Origin: Rossellomorea aquimaris
Lineage (GTDB): Bacteria > Bacillota > Bacilli > Bacillales > Bacillaceae_B
Assembly: GCF_001877785.1 (NCBI RefSeq)
Contig: NZ_MINN01000055.1
Coordinates: forward strand, 1 to 64,000
Length of the DNA: 64,000 nt
Reading direction: 5' to 3'
Positions within the stretch are counted from its first letter, which is position 1; each line of letters opens with the position of its first letter. A model generated the notes under the pieces. That model was not told where the DNA came from. It made no database searches and saw only the letters and a list, made by a program, of their open reading frames with translations. The translations under genes and the position numbers were made by a program. Shown here piece by piece: positions 22,467-30,017 of this stretch.

Positions 22467-23307
22467 AGGTTTAGGAAAGGGGATCAACGCCCTCTTTCAA
22501 AACGTACAAACGACTCAAAGTGAAGAAACCGTTCAAGAGGTAAAGCTGAAAGATATACGGCCGAATCCTTATCAGCCACGCAAGATTTTTGAGCCTGCTG
22601 CAATCGAGGAATTAAAGGAATCGATTTTGGAGCACGGAATCTTGCAGCCGATCATTGTCAGGAAATCAATCAAAGGATACGAAATCGTAGTCGGTGAAAG
22701 ACGTTACCGCGCAGCGACAGCTGCGAAATTGGACGTTGTACCTGTTGTCGTCCGGGAACTGAACGATCAGCAGATGATGGAGCTGGCCGTACTCGAGAAC
22801 CTTCAGCGGGAGGATTTGACCCCGATAGAAGAAGGGGCAGCATATCAGATGCTTATGGATAAGCTTAAGATCACGCAGGAAGAAGTGGCGAAACGCCTCG
22901 GGAAAAGCCGTCCCCATATAGCAAATCACATCAGGCTTCTCTCCCTGCCTGCGCCCATTCAGGAATTGATTTCCGAAGGGAAACTAACGATGGGCCACGG
23001 ACGTGCACTGCTTGGTTTGAAGAATAAAAAGAACCTGTCCGCACTGGTGAACCGCATCCTGAAAGAATCACTGAACGTCCGGCAGCTTGAGAAGCTTATA
23101 GGTGAGATGAACGGGAATGTTTCACGTGAAACAAAGCCTCCGGAGAAGAAAGAGGATGTCTTCATCAAAGAACAGGAATCCATGCTCCGGGAGCGTTTCG
23201 GTACTACGGTAACGATCAAGCAATCCAAGAAGAAGGGAAAAATTGAACTCGAATTCTTCTCGCAGGAAGATTTGAACCGGATTTTGGAACTGCTGCAGGA
23301 TAAATAA
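22459..23307 (+). CDS. spo0J: Chromosome partitioning protein Spo0J (ParB)
   Basis: 282 aa. CTP-dependent clamp that loads at parS, spreads, recruits condensin and stimulates Soj ATPase. Box I holds NPYQPRKIF, the CTP pocket GERRYRAA and the box-II region ENLQREDLTPIEEG. The helix-turn-helix is ITQEEVAKRLGKSRPHIANH, and a C-terminal dimerisation domain follows. The gene itself contains a perfect parS (23118-23133), as in B. subtilis. The start overlaps soj, so the two are coupled. Confidence 0.98.
   Translation: MAKGLGKGINALFQNVQTTQSEETVQEVKLKDIRPNPYQPRKIFEPAAIEELKESILEHGILQPIIVRKSIKGYEIVVGERRYRAATAAKLDVVPVVVRELNDQQMMELAVLENLQREDLTPIEEGAAYQMLMDKLKITQEEVAKRLGKSRPHIANHIRLLSLPAPIQELISEGKLTMGHGRALLGLKNKKNLSALVNRILKESLNVRQLEKLIGEMNGNVSRETKPPEKKEDVFIKEQESMLRERFGTTVTIKQSKKKGKIELEFFSQEDLNRILELLQDK
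23118..23133. other. parS site (perfect consensus) within spo0J
   Basis: TGTTTCACGTGAAACA, the full 16-bp palindrome bound by Spo0J, inside its own gene. Distance from oriC is about 11-13 kb. Confidence 0.97.
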
Positions 23308-23325
23308 GTTGTCATGACAAGAGAA

Positions 23326-23364
23326 AGGACTGGCCTTCAGAAATTGGAGGCCGGTCCTCTTCCC
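23326..23364 (+). terminator. soj-spo0J terminator
   Basis: AGGACTGGCCTTC pairs with GGAGGCCGGTCCT around a 7-nt loop, then CTTCCCTTTT. The stem is strong and the U-tract interrupted. Confidence 0.7.
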
Positions 23365-23399
23365 TTTTACTATTTCTATTTTGATTGAGGGGAACGCAT

Positions 23400-24113
23400 A
23401 TGGTGCTTTTAGGAACGATCGTGAACGGAATTTGTATTATCATCGGAACACTGCTTGGGGTTTTTCTACACCGGATTCCTGAGAACATGAAAGGAACGGT
23501 GATGAAAGCGATCGGTCTGGCCGTCGTGGTCCTTGGCCTGCAGATGGGCCTCAAAAGTGAGAACTTCCTCATAGTCATCATCAGTCTTGCACTCGGTGCT
23601 GCCTGGGGGGAGTGGATGAACCTGGAGGACAAGCTGAATGCTGTCGGCACCTGGCTTGAAAAAAAGATGGGCAGCAAGAAAGAAACTTCCATTTCACAAG
23701 GCTTCGTGACCGCCACGCTGATTTTTGTGATCGGTGCGATGGCCGTCATCGGTGCGTTGGACAGCGGGATAAGGGGAGATCATGATGTCCTCTATACAAA
23801 GTCGATCATCGATGGATTCACGTCGTTGATTTTGACGACCACTCTTGGAATCGGGGTCATGTTTTCAGCCGTCCCCGTCGTTCTGTATCAGGGGCTGATC
23901 GCTTTATTTGCCACTCAGATTCATCAATGGGTCCCTCAGGGACTTATGGATACATACATTGTTGAAATGACTTCGACCGGGGGAATCATGATTTTTGCCA
24001 TCGGCTTGAACCTGATCGGGATCACCAAGATCCGTGTAGCCAACCTGCTGCCTGGAATCATCGTGGTCGCCCTTGTCGTCGGAGTGATGCATGCTTATCA
24101 ATTATACTTTTAA
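23400..24113 (+). CDS. DUF554 family membrane protein
   Basis: 237 aa, about seven hydrophobic segments. The start MVLLGTIVNGICIIIGTLLG and the Gly-rich blocks IGAMAVIGALDSG and STGGIMIFAIGLNLIGI are typical of DUF554 (YdfK/YqgA-type) proteins, whose function is unknown. The ATG at 23400 follows GAGGGG at normal spacing; an upstream in-frame start five codons earlier is less likely. It stands alone between spo0J and a strong terminator. Confidence 0.85.
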   Translation: MVLLGTIVNGICIIIGTLLGVFLHRIPENMKGTVMKAIGLAVVVLGLQMGLKSENFLIVIISLALGAAWGEWMNLEDKLNAVGTWLEKKMGSKKETSISQGFVTATLIFVIGAMAVIGALDSGIRGDHDVLYTKSIIDGFTSLILTTTLGIGVMFSAVPVVLYQGLIALFATQIHQWVPQGLMDTYIVEMTSTGGIMIFAIGLNLIGITKIRVANLLPGIIVVALVVGVMHAYQLYF

Positions 24114-24118
24114 TAAAA

Positions 24119-24152
24119 AAAAACGGGAGGCACCGTACGCCTCCCGTTTTTA
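24119..24152. terminator. Terminator after the DUF554 gene
   Basis: AAACGGGAGGC (24121-24131) and GCCTCCCGTTT (24139-24149) with A- and T-runs on either side. Serves the plus-strand gene; yyaC converges on it from the right. Confidence 0.9.
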
Positions 24153-24153
24153 T

Positions 24154-24283
24154 TGTCCAGCTGCGGCGGCTAGGAGCTCGAGTTCACAAGCTAAACTTAC
24201 CAAAAAGGCAAAGAGCGCCTTTCCGATAAGTTCGTCTTATGCTTGTCGTCTCTGGTCTCTGGGCGAGCCGCCTCCGCTTTTTG
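24154..24283. repeat. Family-2 interspersed repeat, copy G (free-standing)
   Basis: Starts TGTCCAGCTGCGGCGGCTAG and ends GGGCGAGCCGCCTCCGCTTT. The inner palindrome-like words are AAGGCAAAGAGCGCCTTT and the ACAAGC...GCTTGT pair. It can fold into one long hairpin between the convergent DUF554 gene and yyaC. Confidence 0.85.
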
Positions 24284-24284
24284 A

Positions 24285-24902
24285 TTAATGCAATTCTTCC
24301 CGCCAATTCTCGATGCTGATCGCATTTCTTCTCTCGATGATTTCTTCAGCCAGCACGATAGCTTCCACCATTGTCTTTGCCATCTTCATCACAAGATTCA
24401 ACCGTGTATTCTGAAGGACAAAGAATTCCATAAATCCACTCACATTCACAATTCCGGTCAAATGTACATTCCCGACTTCGGGCAGTTCTTTATTGACTCC
24501 TGCACCCGGCTTCAACGGACCGTCACACAATTGGATGGCGCCCACGCTTTTCAGTCTTCCGAGACAGGCATCGATGCCAATGATGAATGGATTTACGTAC
24601 TTTGACTTGATTTCCCGCAGCTTTTCTTCCAAGTTAACGGCATGGATGGGGTCATCCAGCGTACCGTATACATGAAAAATTCCCATTCCCTGCTCGGATA
24701 ATAACGTTCCTGCCAACGGCCCCAGTGAATCCCCGGTCGAGCGGTCGGTGCCGATACACACAAACACGATCGGACGTGTCCGGTATAGGATGGGAAGGAT
24801 GGATGCCAATTGAACGGAAAGATCCCTTGCCGCGTGTTCATCTTGATGATACACCCTGAAGGGCTCGACTTTCCGTTCGAATAATCCTTTTTTAAGATTC
24901 AT
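24285..24902 (-). CDS. yyaC: YyaC, putative spore protease-like protein (DUF1256)
   Basis: 205 aa, the same length as in B. subtilis. The family has a GPR germination-protease-like fold and occurs in endospore formers. Conserved: CIGTDRSTGDSLGPL, GTLDDPIHAVNLEEK, IGIDACLGRLKSVG and GPLKPGAGVNKELP, where the Asp and Gly-rich loops sit. No protease activity has been shown to my knowledge. The ATG at 24902 lies behind AAAGGAGTGG; a GTG three codons upstream is inside that ribosome site. It is on the minus strand, opposite to its neighbours. Confidence 0.93.
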   Translation of the reverse strand: MNLKKGLFERKVEPFRVYHQDEHAARDLSVQLASILPILYRTRPIVFVCIGTDRSTGDSLGPLAGTLLSEQGMGIFHVYGTLDDPIHAVNLEEKLREIKSKYVNPFIIGIDACLGRLKSVGAIQLCDGPLKPGAGVNKELPEVGNVHLTGIVNVSGFMEFFVLQNTRLNLVMKMAKTMVEAIVLAEEIIERRNAISIENWREELH

Positions 24903-25112
24903 GACTTCCACTCCTTTGATTGGTAGGTTTCCGGGAAAGAGTTTTTAACAGTATACGGTCGATATTGTTTTTTCATACATAAAGGAGGATGATTTTTCAT
25001 AAAATAAAAAATTTCGTCTAAATTTGAAAGTATAGGTTAGAACTACCCAAGGTTCGGGAAACTTGATAGAATATAACGTAACTTATTACTGAAAAGCAGG
25101 TGATTCATATAT

Positions 25113-26042
25113 ATGGCAGCCACTACTACTGATGATGTTAAAAAGACAGTTGATGAAACAGTGGATAAAATAATCGACAATGATCTATGGGTCATGCTTG
25201 GTACAAATGCGATAAAAATTATCGCGATCATGCTGATTACATATATCGCGTTGAAGCTCGGCCGGACAGCGATCCGGAATGTATTCAGGGTGCGTTCAAA
25301 GGCTCCGCTCAAGTTCTCGGAGCGTCGCGAGGCCACTTTGCTGAAGTTATTGGAGAATGTATTGACCTATGTGGTTTACTTCATCAGTCTGATGACGATC
25401 CTTTCGACTTTGGGCATCGATATTAAAGGATTGATCGCCGGTGCCGGGATCGTCGGCCTTGCCATCGGTTTCGGTGCGCAAAACCTTGTTCGTGATATCA
25501 TCACCGGTTTCTTCATCATCTTTGAAGACCAATTCTCCGTAGGTGATTATGTCAGGGTTGGTTCAGCCGAAGGAACGGTTGAAGAAATAGGCCTTCGTAC
25601 GACGAAGATCAAAAGCTGGACAGGCGAACTTCATATTTTCCCGAACGGAAATATCACGGAAGTCACGAACTTCTCCATCCATAACAGTATTGCTGTCGTG
25701 GATGTCAGTATTGCCTATGAGGAAAACATAGATGAAGCGGAGAAAGTCATTCAGGACCTTCTTGTCACCCTTCCGCAGAAATATGAAGACCTTGTGAATC
25801 CTCCGGAACTGCTGGGCGTCCAGACACTGGGCGCTTCCGATGTAGTGATTCGGATCGTGGCTGAAACTGTGCCGATGAGACACTGGTATATTGCCAGGAT
25901 GATGAGGAAAGATGTGAAAGCCGTTCTCGATAAACATGGTATTGAAATTCCGTTCCCTAGAATGGTCATGTACTCAAGGAACGAGGATTTCCATGCACAG
26001 CCATATCATGATAAAAAAAGACTTGGACAGGAGGAAGGCTGA
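25113..26042 (+). CDS. MscS family mechanosensitive channel
   Basis: 309 aa. Small-conductance mechanosensitive channel that releases solutes on hypo-osmotic shock. The N-terminal region is soluble and charged (1-28). TM1 is around 33-49, TM2 around 80-100, and the pore helix TM3 is GLIAGAGIVGLAIGFGAQNLVRDIITGFFII. The beta domain follows with DYVRVGSAEGTVEEIGLRTTKI and FPNG. It ends in a charged tail. The stop overlaps the yyzM start by one base, so the two form an operon. Confidence 0.93.
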   Translation: MAATTTDDVKKTVDETVDKIIDNDLWVMLGTNAIKIIAIMLITYIALKLGRTAIRNVFRVRSKAPLKFSERREATLLKLLENVLTYVVYFISLMTILSTLGIDIKGLIAGAGIVGLAIGFGAQNLVRDIITGFFIIFEDQFSVGDYVRVGSAEGTVEEIGLRTTKIKSWTGELHIFPNGNITEVTNFSIHNSIAVVDVSIAYEENIDEAEKVIQDLLVTLPQKYEDLVNPPELLGVQTLGASDVVIRIVAETVPMRHWYIARMMRKDVKAVLDKHGIEIPFPRMVMYSRNEDFHAQPYHDKKRLGQEEG

Positions 26043-26239
26043 TGGAGCAAAAGACGTTTCAATTGAACGATGTAGTGGAGATGAAAAAGCCCCACCCTTG
26101 CGGAGTCAATCGCTGGAAAGTGATCCGTCTCGGAATGGACATCCGCATCAAATGCGAAGGCTGCGGCCACAGCGTCATGATCCCACGCAGGGATTTTACG
26201 AAAAAAATGAAAAAAGTACTGGAAAGTGACCAGGATTGA
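26042..26239 (+). CDS. yyzM: YyzM, DUF951 family protein
   Basis: 65 aa. Small protein of family DUF951 with CGVNRWKVIRLGMDIRIKCEGCG; the cysteine pattern at residues 20, 39 and 42 suggests metal binding. The family is nearly always next to the MscS-type gene before ychF in Bacillus. Function unknown. The start overlaps the upstream stop (TGATG), so translation is coupled. The lysine-rich end is DFTKKMKKV. Confidence 0.9.
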   Translation: MEQKTFQLNDVVEMKKPHPCGVNRWKVIRLGMDIRIKCEGCGHSVMIPRRDFTKKMKKVLESDQD

Positions 26240-26316
26240 TTACTCTTTTCATACCCCTAACCGCTTGCGCTTAATCCTCTTGCCGCAAGGGTTCGGCACA
26301 CTATGAAAATATTCAG

Positions 26317-26354
26317 GACACCTGCCGTTTTCGAACGGGCGGGTGTCTTTTTAA
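26317..26354 (+). terminator. Terminator after yyzM
   Basis: GACACCTGCCGTT, loop TTCG, AACGGGCGGGTGTC, then a T-run. Confidence 0.85.
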
Positions 26355-26399
26355 TTTGAAAAAGTAAAGTCAAAGATGTTGATTGATTTTTTTAGGATT

Positions 26400-26576
26400 C
26401 CAGCAGTTGCCCTGAGTTGGAAGGCGAACACTCCTGCGGCTGTGACCTGTCCGGCTGCGGGACTTAGAGGCACATGTCATACGCCAACTTGTCCAAGAAG
26501 GCAAAGAACGTGTTCACGGCCGATTCGTCTTATGCCACACGCCTCTTTGCAAAGCCCCTCCGCTTTTCTGCCTACT
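26400..26576. repeat. Composite repeat, copy H (family-2 core with one family-1 arm left)
   Basis: The left part GAGTTGGAAGGCGAACACTC then CTGCGG matches the reverse of copy B's right arm. The core (CTGTCCGGCTGCGGGACTTA to GCAAAGCCCCTCCGCTTTTC) is family 2. The second family-1 arm is missing, so this is a truncated nested element. The rest of 26240-26685 has the yyzM terminator and no gene. Confidence 0.75.
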
Positions 26577-26685
26577 TGTCTTTTCCTCCTATTATCTCTA
26601 TAATTGTGAAGGGTTCGACCATTTGGAAGAGTTAACATCAATCACGATTTTTTCATAGATAAGAACAATAAGAGGAGTGACCGAA

Positions 26686-27786
26686 ATGGCTTTAACAGCT
26701 GGTATTGTTGGGCTGCCGAATGTAGGTAAATCAACACTTTTTAACGCAATCACAAAAGCAGGCGCAGAATCTGCTAACTATCCTTTCTGTACAATCGATC
26801 CAAACGTAGGAATCGTAGAGGTGCCCGATCACCGTCTAGATAAATTGACTGAGCTTGTTCAGCCGAAAAAGACCGTTCCTACTGCATTTGAATTCACCGA
26901 TATCGCGGGAATCGTAAAAGGAGCAAGTAAAGGGGAAGGACTTGGAAACAAATTCTTATCCCATATCCGCCAGGTTGACGCAATCTGTCAGGTTGTCCGC
27001 TGTTTTGCCGATGACAATATCACACACGTTTCCGGAAAAGTGGATCCGATCGCCGATATCGAAGTCATCAATCTTGAATTGATCCTTGCCGACCTTGAAA
27101 CTGTTGATAAGCGACTTGCGCGTGTTCAAAAGATGGCCAAGCAAAAAGACAAAGAAGCAGTATTCGAGTATGACATCCTTGTGAAATTGAAGGAAGTACT
27201 GGAAGCGGAACAGCCGGCACGTACTGTTGAATTCTCCGAAGAACAGATGAAGCTTGTGAAGCAGCTTCACCTTCTGACTTCAAAGCCGGTATTGTATGTA
27301 GCGAACGTCAGCGAAGATGAAATCGCAGATCCATCAGATAATGAATACGTTCAAAAGGTCCGTGAGTTTGCGAAAGAAGACAACGCAGAAGTCATTGTTG
27401 TCTGTGCAAAAATCGAATCTGAGATCGCTGAACTTGATGATGAAGAGAAAGCGATGTTCCTTCAGGAGCTTGGAATCGAAGAATCCGGTCTTGATCAGCT
27501 GATCCGTGCAACTTACTCCCTTCTTGGCCTTGCTACTTATTTCACGGCAGGTGTGCAGGAAGTCCGCGCATGGACATTCCGCGAAGGCATGAAAGCCCCT
27601 CAATGTGCCGGAGTCATCCACTCTGACTTTGAAAGAGGCTTCATCCGCGCCGAAACCGTCTCCTATGCTGACTTGGTGGAAGCAGGAACTATGGGGGCGG
27701 CCAAGGAAGCCGGTAAAGTCCGCCTCGAAGGTAAAGAATATCTAGTAAAAGACGGAGACGTTATTCACTTCCGTTTTAATGTGTAA
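26686..27786 (+). CDS. ychF: Redox-regulated ATPase YchF (OLA1 family)
   Basis: 366 aa, the standard length. An Obg-family P-loop protein that prefers ATP and binds ribosomes. G1 is GLPNVGKST, G3 is FTDIAGIVKGASKGEGLGNKFL, and the altered G4 is NVSE in place of NKxD, which explains ATP preference. The C-terminal TGS domain ends VIHFRFNV. The ATG at 26686 follows GAGGAGTGACC; an upstream GTG three codons earlier overlaps the ribosome site. Confidence 0.98.
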   Translation: MALTAGIVGLPNVGKSTLFNAITKAGAESANYPFCTIDPNVGIVEVPDHRLDKLTELVQPKKTVPTAFEFTDIAGIVKGASKGEGLGNKFLSHIRQVDAICQVVRCFADDNITHVSGKVDPIADIEVINLELILADLETVDKRLARVQKMAKQKDKEAVFEYDILVKLKEVLEAEQPARTVEFSEEQMKLVKQLHLLTSKPVLYVANVSEDEIADPSDNEYVQKVREFAKEDNAEVIVVCAKIESEIAELDDEEKAMFLQELGIEESGLDQLIRATYSLLGLATYFTAGVQEVRAWTFREGMKAPQCAGVIHSDFERGFIRAETVSYADLVEAGTMGAAKEAGKVRLEGKEYLVKDGDVIHFRFNV

Positions 27787-27799
27787 AAGTTTGTTGAAT

Positions 27800-27825
27800 G
27801 GCCGGGGGCGACCCCGGTCTTTTTT
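27800..27825 (+). terminator. ychF terminator
   Basis: GGCCGGGG / CCCCGGTC with a tight loop followed by seven T. Confidence 0.9.
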
Positions 27826-27985
27826 GTGCCTGATTCAACGTTTTGAATCGGAGTTTTGATTTTTTTGGTAAAAAGACATTTAGTTTCATTTGATTTTGAT
27901 CGTCTGCTTATAAAAACATGCGTATAAAAAGCATGGTGGCTGTGTTTTTGATCCAATTAAGCAGTCAAGCTGCTTTGTAACCTGT

Positions 27986-28140
27986 TTTATTATCGAAAAC
28001 GGAAGATTTATTGTTGAAATTCAAACATTTATTTTCAAATTTTAAGGATTTATTATCGAATCCTCTTTTTCTATTATCAACATGGCTTCGAAACGACCAC
28101 TCATGGCGTTTTATAATTGAGAATGACCTTTTACTATCAA
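27986..28140 (-). repeat. Degenerate phased array 2 (TATTATCAAAA units)
   Basis: Units in reverse orientation with the central C, or its equivalent, at 27994, 28015, 28036, 28057 and 28078 (steps of exactly 21). More diverged matches fall at 28118 and 28138 (20 apart, in phase after a missing unit). Sequence per unit: TATTATCGAAA, TATTGTTGAAA, TATTTTCAAAT, TATTATCGAAT, TATTATCAACA. It fills the ychF-rpsF gap (27787-28401) with the promoter below; no gene supported. Confidence 0.7.
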
Positions 28141-28289
28141 AGTACATGGAGATTTATCGAAATTCCGATTCCGCAGTGTGAATCCAACCTCTGCATCACC
28201 AACGAATGCTTTTGCCGGCGGAAAGCGAAATCTCCCACAAAAATTCAAGACCGGATATTATTAAAATCTATCAGATATCCTGCGACATA

Positions 28290-28318
28290 TTGCAATACTA
28301 GAGAAGCTGTGATATAAT
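28290..28318 (+). promoter_or_regulatory. rpsF-ssb-rpsR promoter
   Basis: TTGCAA (28290-28295), 17-bp spacer, TATAAT (28313-28318). Confidence 0.8.
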
Positions 28319-28344
28319 TCTATTTCGTGAGTAATGAACGCATT

Positions 28345-28398
28345 GCTCCTTGTCCTTTCGTAATGAAAGGACCGCATAGTCCACGAGGAGGTGACATT
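28345..28398 (+). promoter_or_regulatory. Putative S6:S18 leader structure upstream of rpsF
   Basis: GTCCTTTC, loop, GAAAGGAC is followed by CGCATAGTCCACGAGGAGG. CTCCT at ~28345 can pair with the AGGAG of the ribosome site. The ACCGCA element by the hairpin and the location fit the S6-S18 binding leader known upstream of many bacterial rpsF genes. I infer this from position and a hand-drawn fold. Confidence 0.4.
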
Positions 28399-28401
28399 CA
28401 G

Positions 28402-28689
28402 ATGAGAAAGTACGAAGTTATGTACATTGTCCGCCCAAACATTGACGATGAGTCAAAGAAAGCAGTCGTTGAGCGTTTCGATAACGTTCTAACAACTAAC
28501 GGTGCGGAGATCATCGAGTCAAAAGATTGGGGTAAACGTCGTTTAGCGTATGAAATCAACGATTTCCGTGATGGTTTCTACCAACTAGTGAAGATGAACG
28601 CTAACACTGAAGCTGTAAACGAGTTCGATCGTTTGGCTAAGATCAGTGACGACATTATCCGTCATATCGTTGTTAAAGAAGAAGCATAA
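28402..28689 (+). CDS. rpsF: 30S ribosomal protein S6
   Basis: 95 aa, usual length for bS6. [13 protein letters not shown] at the start and [18 protein letters not shown] are the conserved RNA/S18-contact strands. The ATG at 28402 follows GAGGAGGTGA; longer in-frame starts read through the leader hairpin and are rejected. First gene of rpsF-ssb-rpsR. Confidence 0.98.
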   Translation: MRKYEVMYIVRPNIDDESKKAVVERFDNVLTTNGAEIIESKDWGKRRLAYEINDFRDGFYQLVKMNANTEAVNEFDRLAKISDDIIRHIVVKEEA

Positions 28690-28721
28690 TCCGAACGTTT
28701 TTTAAGATATACTTCTGTGAA

Positions 28722-28737
28722 TGTTTCATTTGAAACA
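28722..28737. other. Near-parS palindrome upstream of ssb
   Basis: TGTTTCATTTGAAACA keeps both 7-bp arms of parS but has TT instead of CG at the centre. It may be a weak Spo0J site or chance. Confidence 0.35.
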
Positions 28738-28765
28738 GGATTCTAGAAGGAAGGGGTTGATTCTG

Positions 28766-29284
28766 ATGATGAACCGAGTTGTATTAGTAGGGCGTTTAAC
28801 CAAAGACCCTGAATTAAAATATACTCCGAATGGAGTGGCTGTTGCATCGTTCACACTAGCCGTGAATCGTAGTTTTACGAATCAATCAGGAGAACGTGAA
28901 GCAGATTTTATTAATTGTGTTGTATGGCGCCGCCCTGCAGAGAATGTAGCAAACTTTCTTAAAAAAGGCAGCTTAGCCGGCGTTGACGGTCGCATTCAAA
29001 CACGTAACTTCGAAGGACAGGACGGACGTCGTGTGTTTATGACGGAAGTTGTAGCAGAAAGCGTACAGTTCCTTGAGCCTCGCAGTGCGAACCAAGGCGA
29101 TCGTGGAGGAAGTCCGGGCTATTCGGGTGGAGGTCAGCGTGACCAGGGAAATCCTTATAGTCAGAATCAGAATCAACAGCGCAACAACAGTAACAACAAT
29201 AATAACTACACACGTGTAGATGAGGATCCATTTGCAAATGACGGTCAGCCGATCGACATTTCTGATGATGATCTGCCATTCTAA
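28766..29284 (+). CDS. ssb: Single-stranded DNA-binding protein
   Basis: 172 aa. Essential SSB: N-terminal OB fold ([44 protein letters not shown]), a Gln/Asn/Gly-rich flexible linker (~115-150) and the acidic protein-docking tip DISDDDLPF. The start is ATG 28766 or the next codon (28769) behind AAGGAAGGGG; the upstream in-frame start at 28721 has no role. The middle gene between two ribosomal protein genes, as in B. subtilis. Confidence 0.98.
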   Translation: MMNRVVLVGRLTKDPELKYTPNGVAVASFTLAVNRSFTNQSGEREADFINCVVWRRPAENVANFLKKGSLAGVDGRIQTRNFEGQDGRRVFMTEVVAESVQFLEPRSANQGDRGGSPGYSGGGQRDQGNPYSQNQNQQRNNSNNNNNYTRVDEDPFANDGQPIDISDDDLPF

Positions 29285-29314
29285 ACGAACGATACGAATA
29301 ATCTAAAATGATAG

Positions 29315-29563
<249 letters not shown>

Positions 29564-29573
29564 TTGAACGGAT

Positions 29574-29611
29574 AAAAGCAGTGGGGACGATTGTTCCTGC
29601 TGCTTTTTTGT
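29574..29611 (+). terminator. rpsF-ssb-rpsR terminator
   Basis: AAAAGCAG, internal loop, CTGCTTTTTT ten bases after the rpsR stop. Confidence 0.85.
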
Positions 29612-29715
29612 GTTTTTATTATAAAAAAGCAGTGTGATTTGTCAAAAACATTTTTTTAGAGATAAAAATAGGTGTTATAACGCAGAAAAGGGCAGCTGTT
29701 TAGAGTGCTCCGAAT

Positions 29716-29815
29716 GATATATTATCAAAACCAGCCATTATATTATCAAAAATCAAAATATATTATCAAAACCGGCACTTATATTATCAAAAATCCAATT
29801 ATATTATCAAAAAAG
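29716..29815 (-). repeat. Phased 5-unit array 3 (TATATTATCAAAA)
   Basis: Five near-identical units in reverse orientation with the central C at 29726, 29747, 29767, 29788 and 29808: steps 21, 20, 21 and 20 bp. The DNA to the right (29816-29950) is strongly C-rich/G-poor on this strand. No gene is supported in 29612-30017. Confidence 0.87.
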
Positions 29816-29952
29816 ATTCCCCCCAATCGAGCACCAATCCGTTCTGCACCCTCAACCCAACTTCAACACCAAGCAGCCCGCGAACCCTATCTCGATCCCA
29901 TCCACTCCCTAACCTCCAGAAAAAAAACCAATCTCCCAAAATCCCTCCCTAT

Positions 29953-29978
29953 TAAACCCTGACGAATCCTGTCGATAA
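29953..29978 (+). promoter_or_regulatory. Sigma-D-like promoter of the chemoreceptor gene
   Basis: TAAA (29953-29956), 14-bp spacer, GTCGATAA (29971-29978), close to the flagellar sigma-D consensus TAAA-N15-GCCGATAA. Confidence 0.65.
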
Positions 29979-30017
29979 ACAACAGGAGAGACTTATAGGG
30001 AATCAGGGGGAAGACGA

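Noticed and set aside
29705-29962. Open frame with YYQ/IIK repeats over array 3
   Set aside because: Same reason: a by-product of TATTATCAAAA units, continuing into C-rich non-coding DNA.
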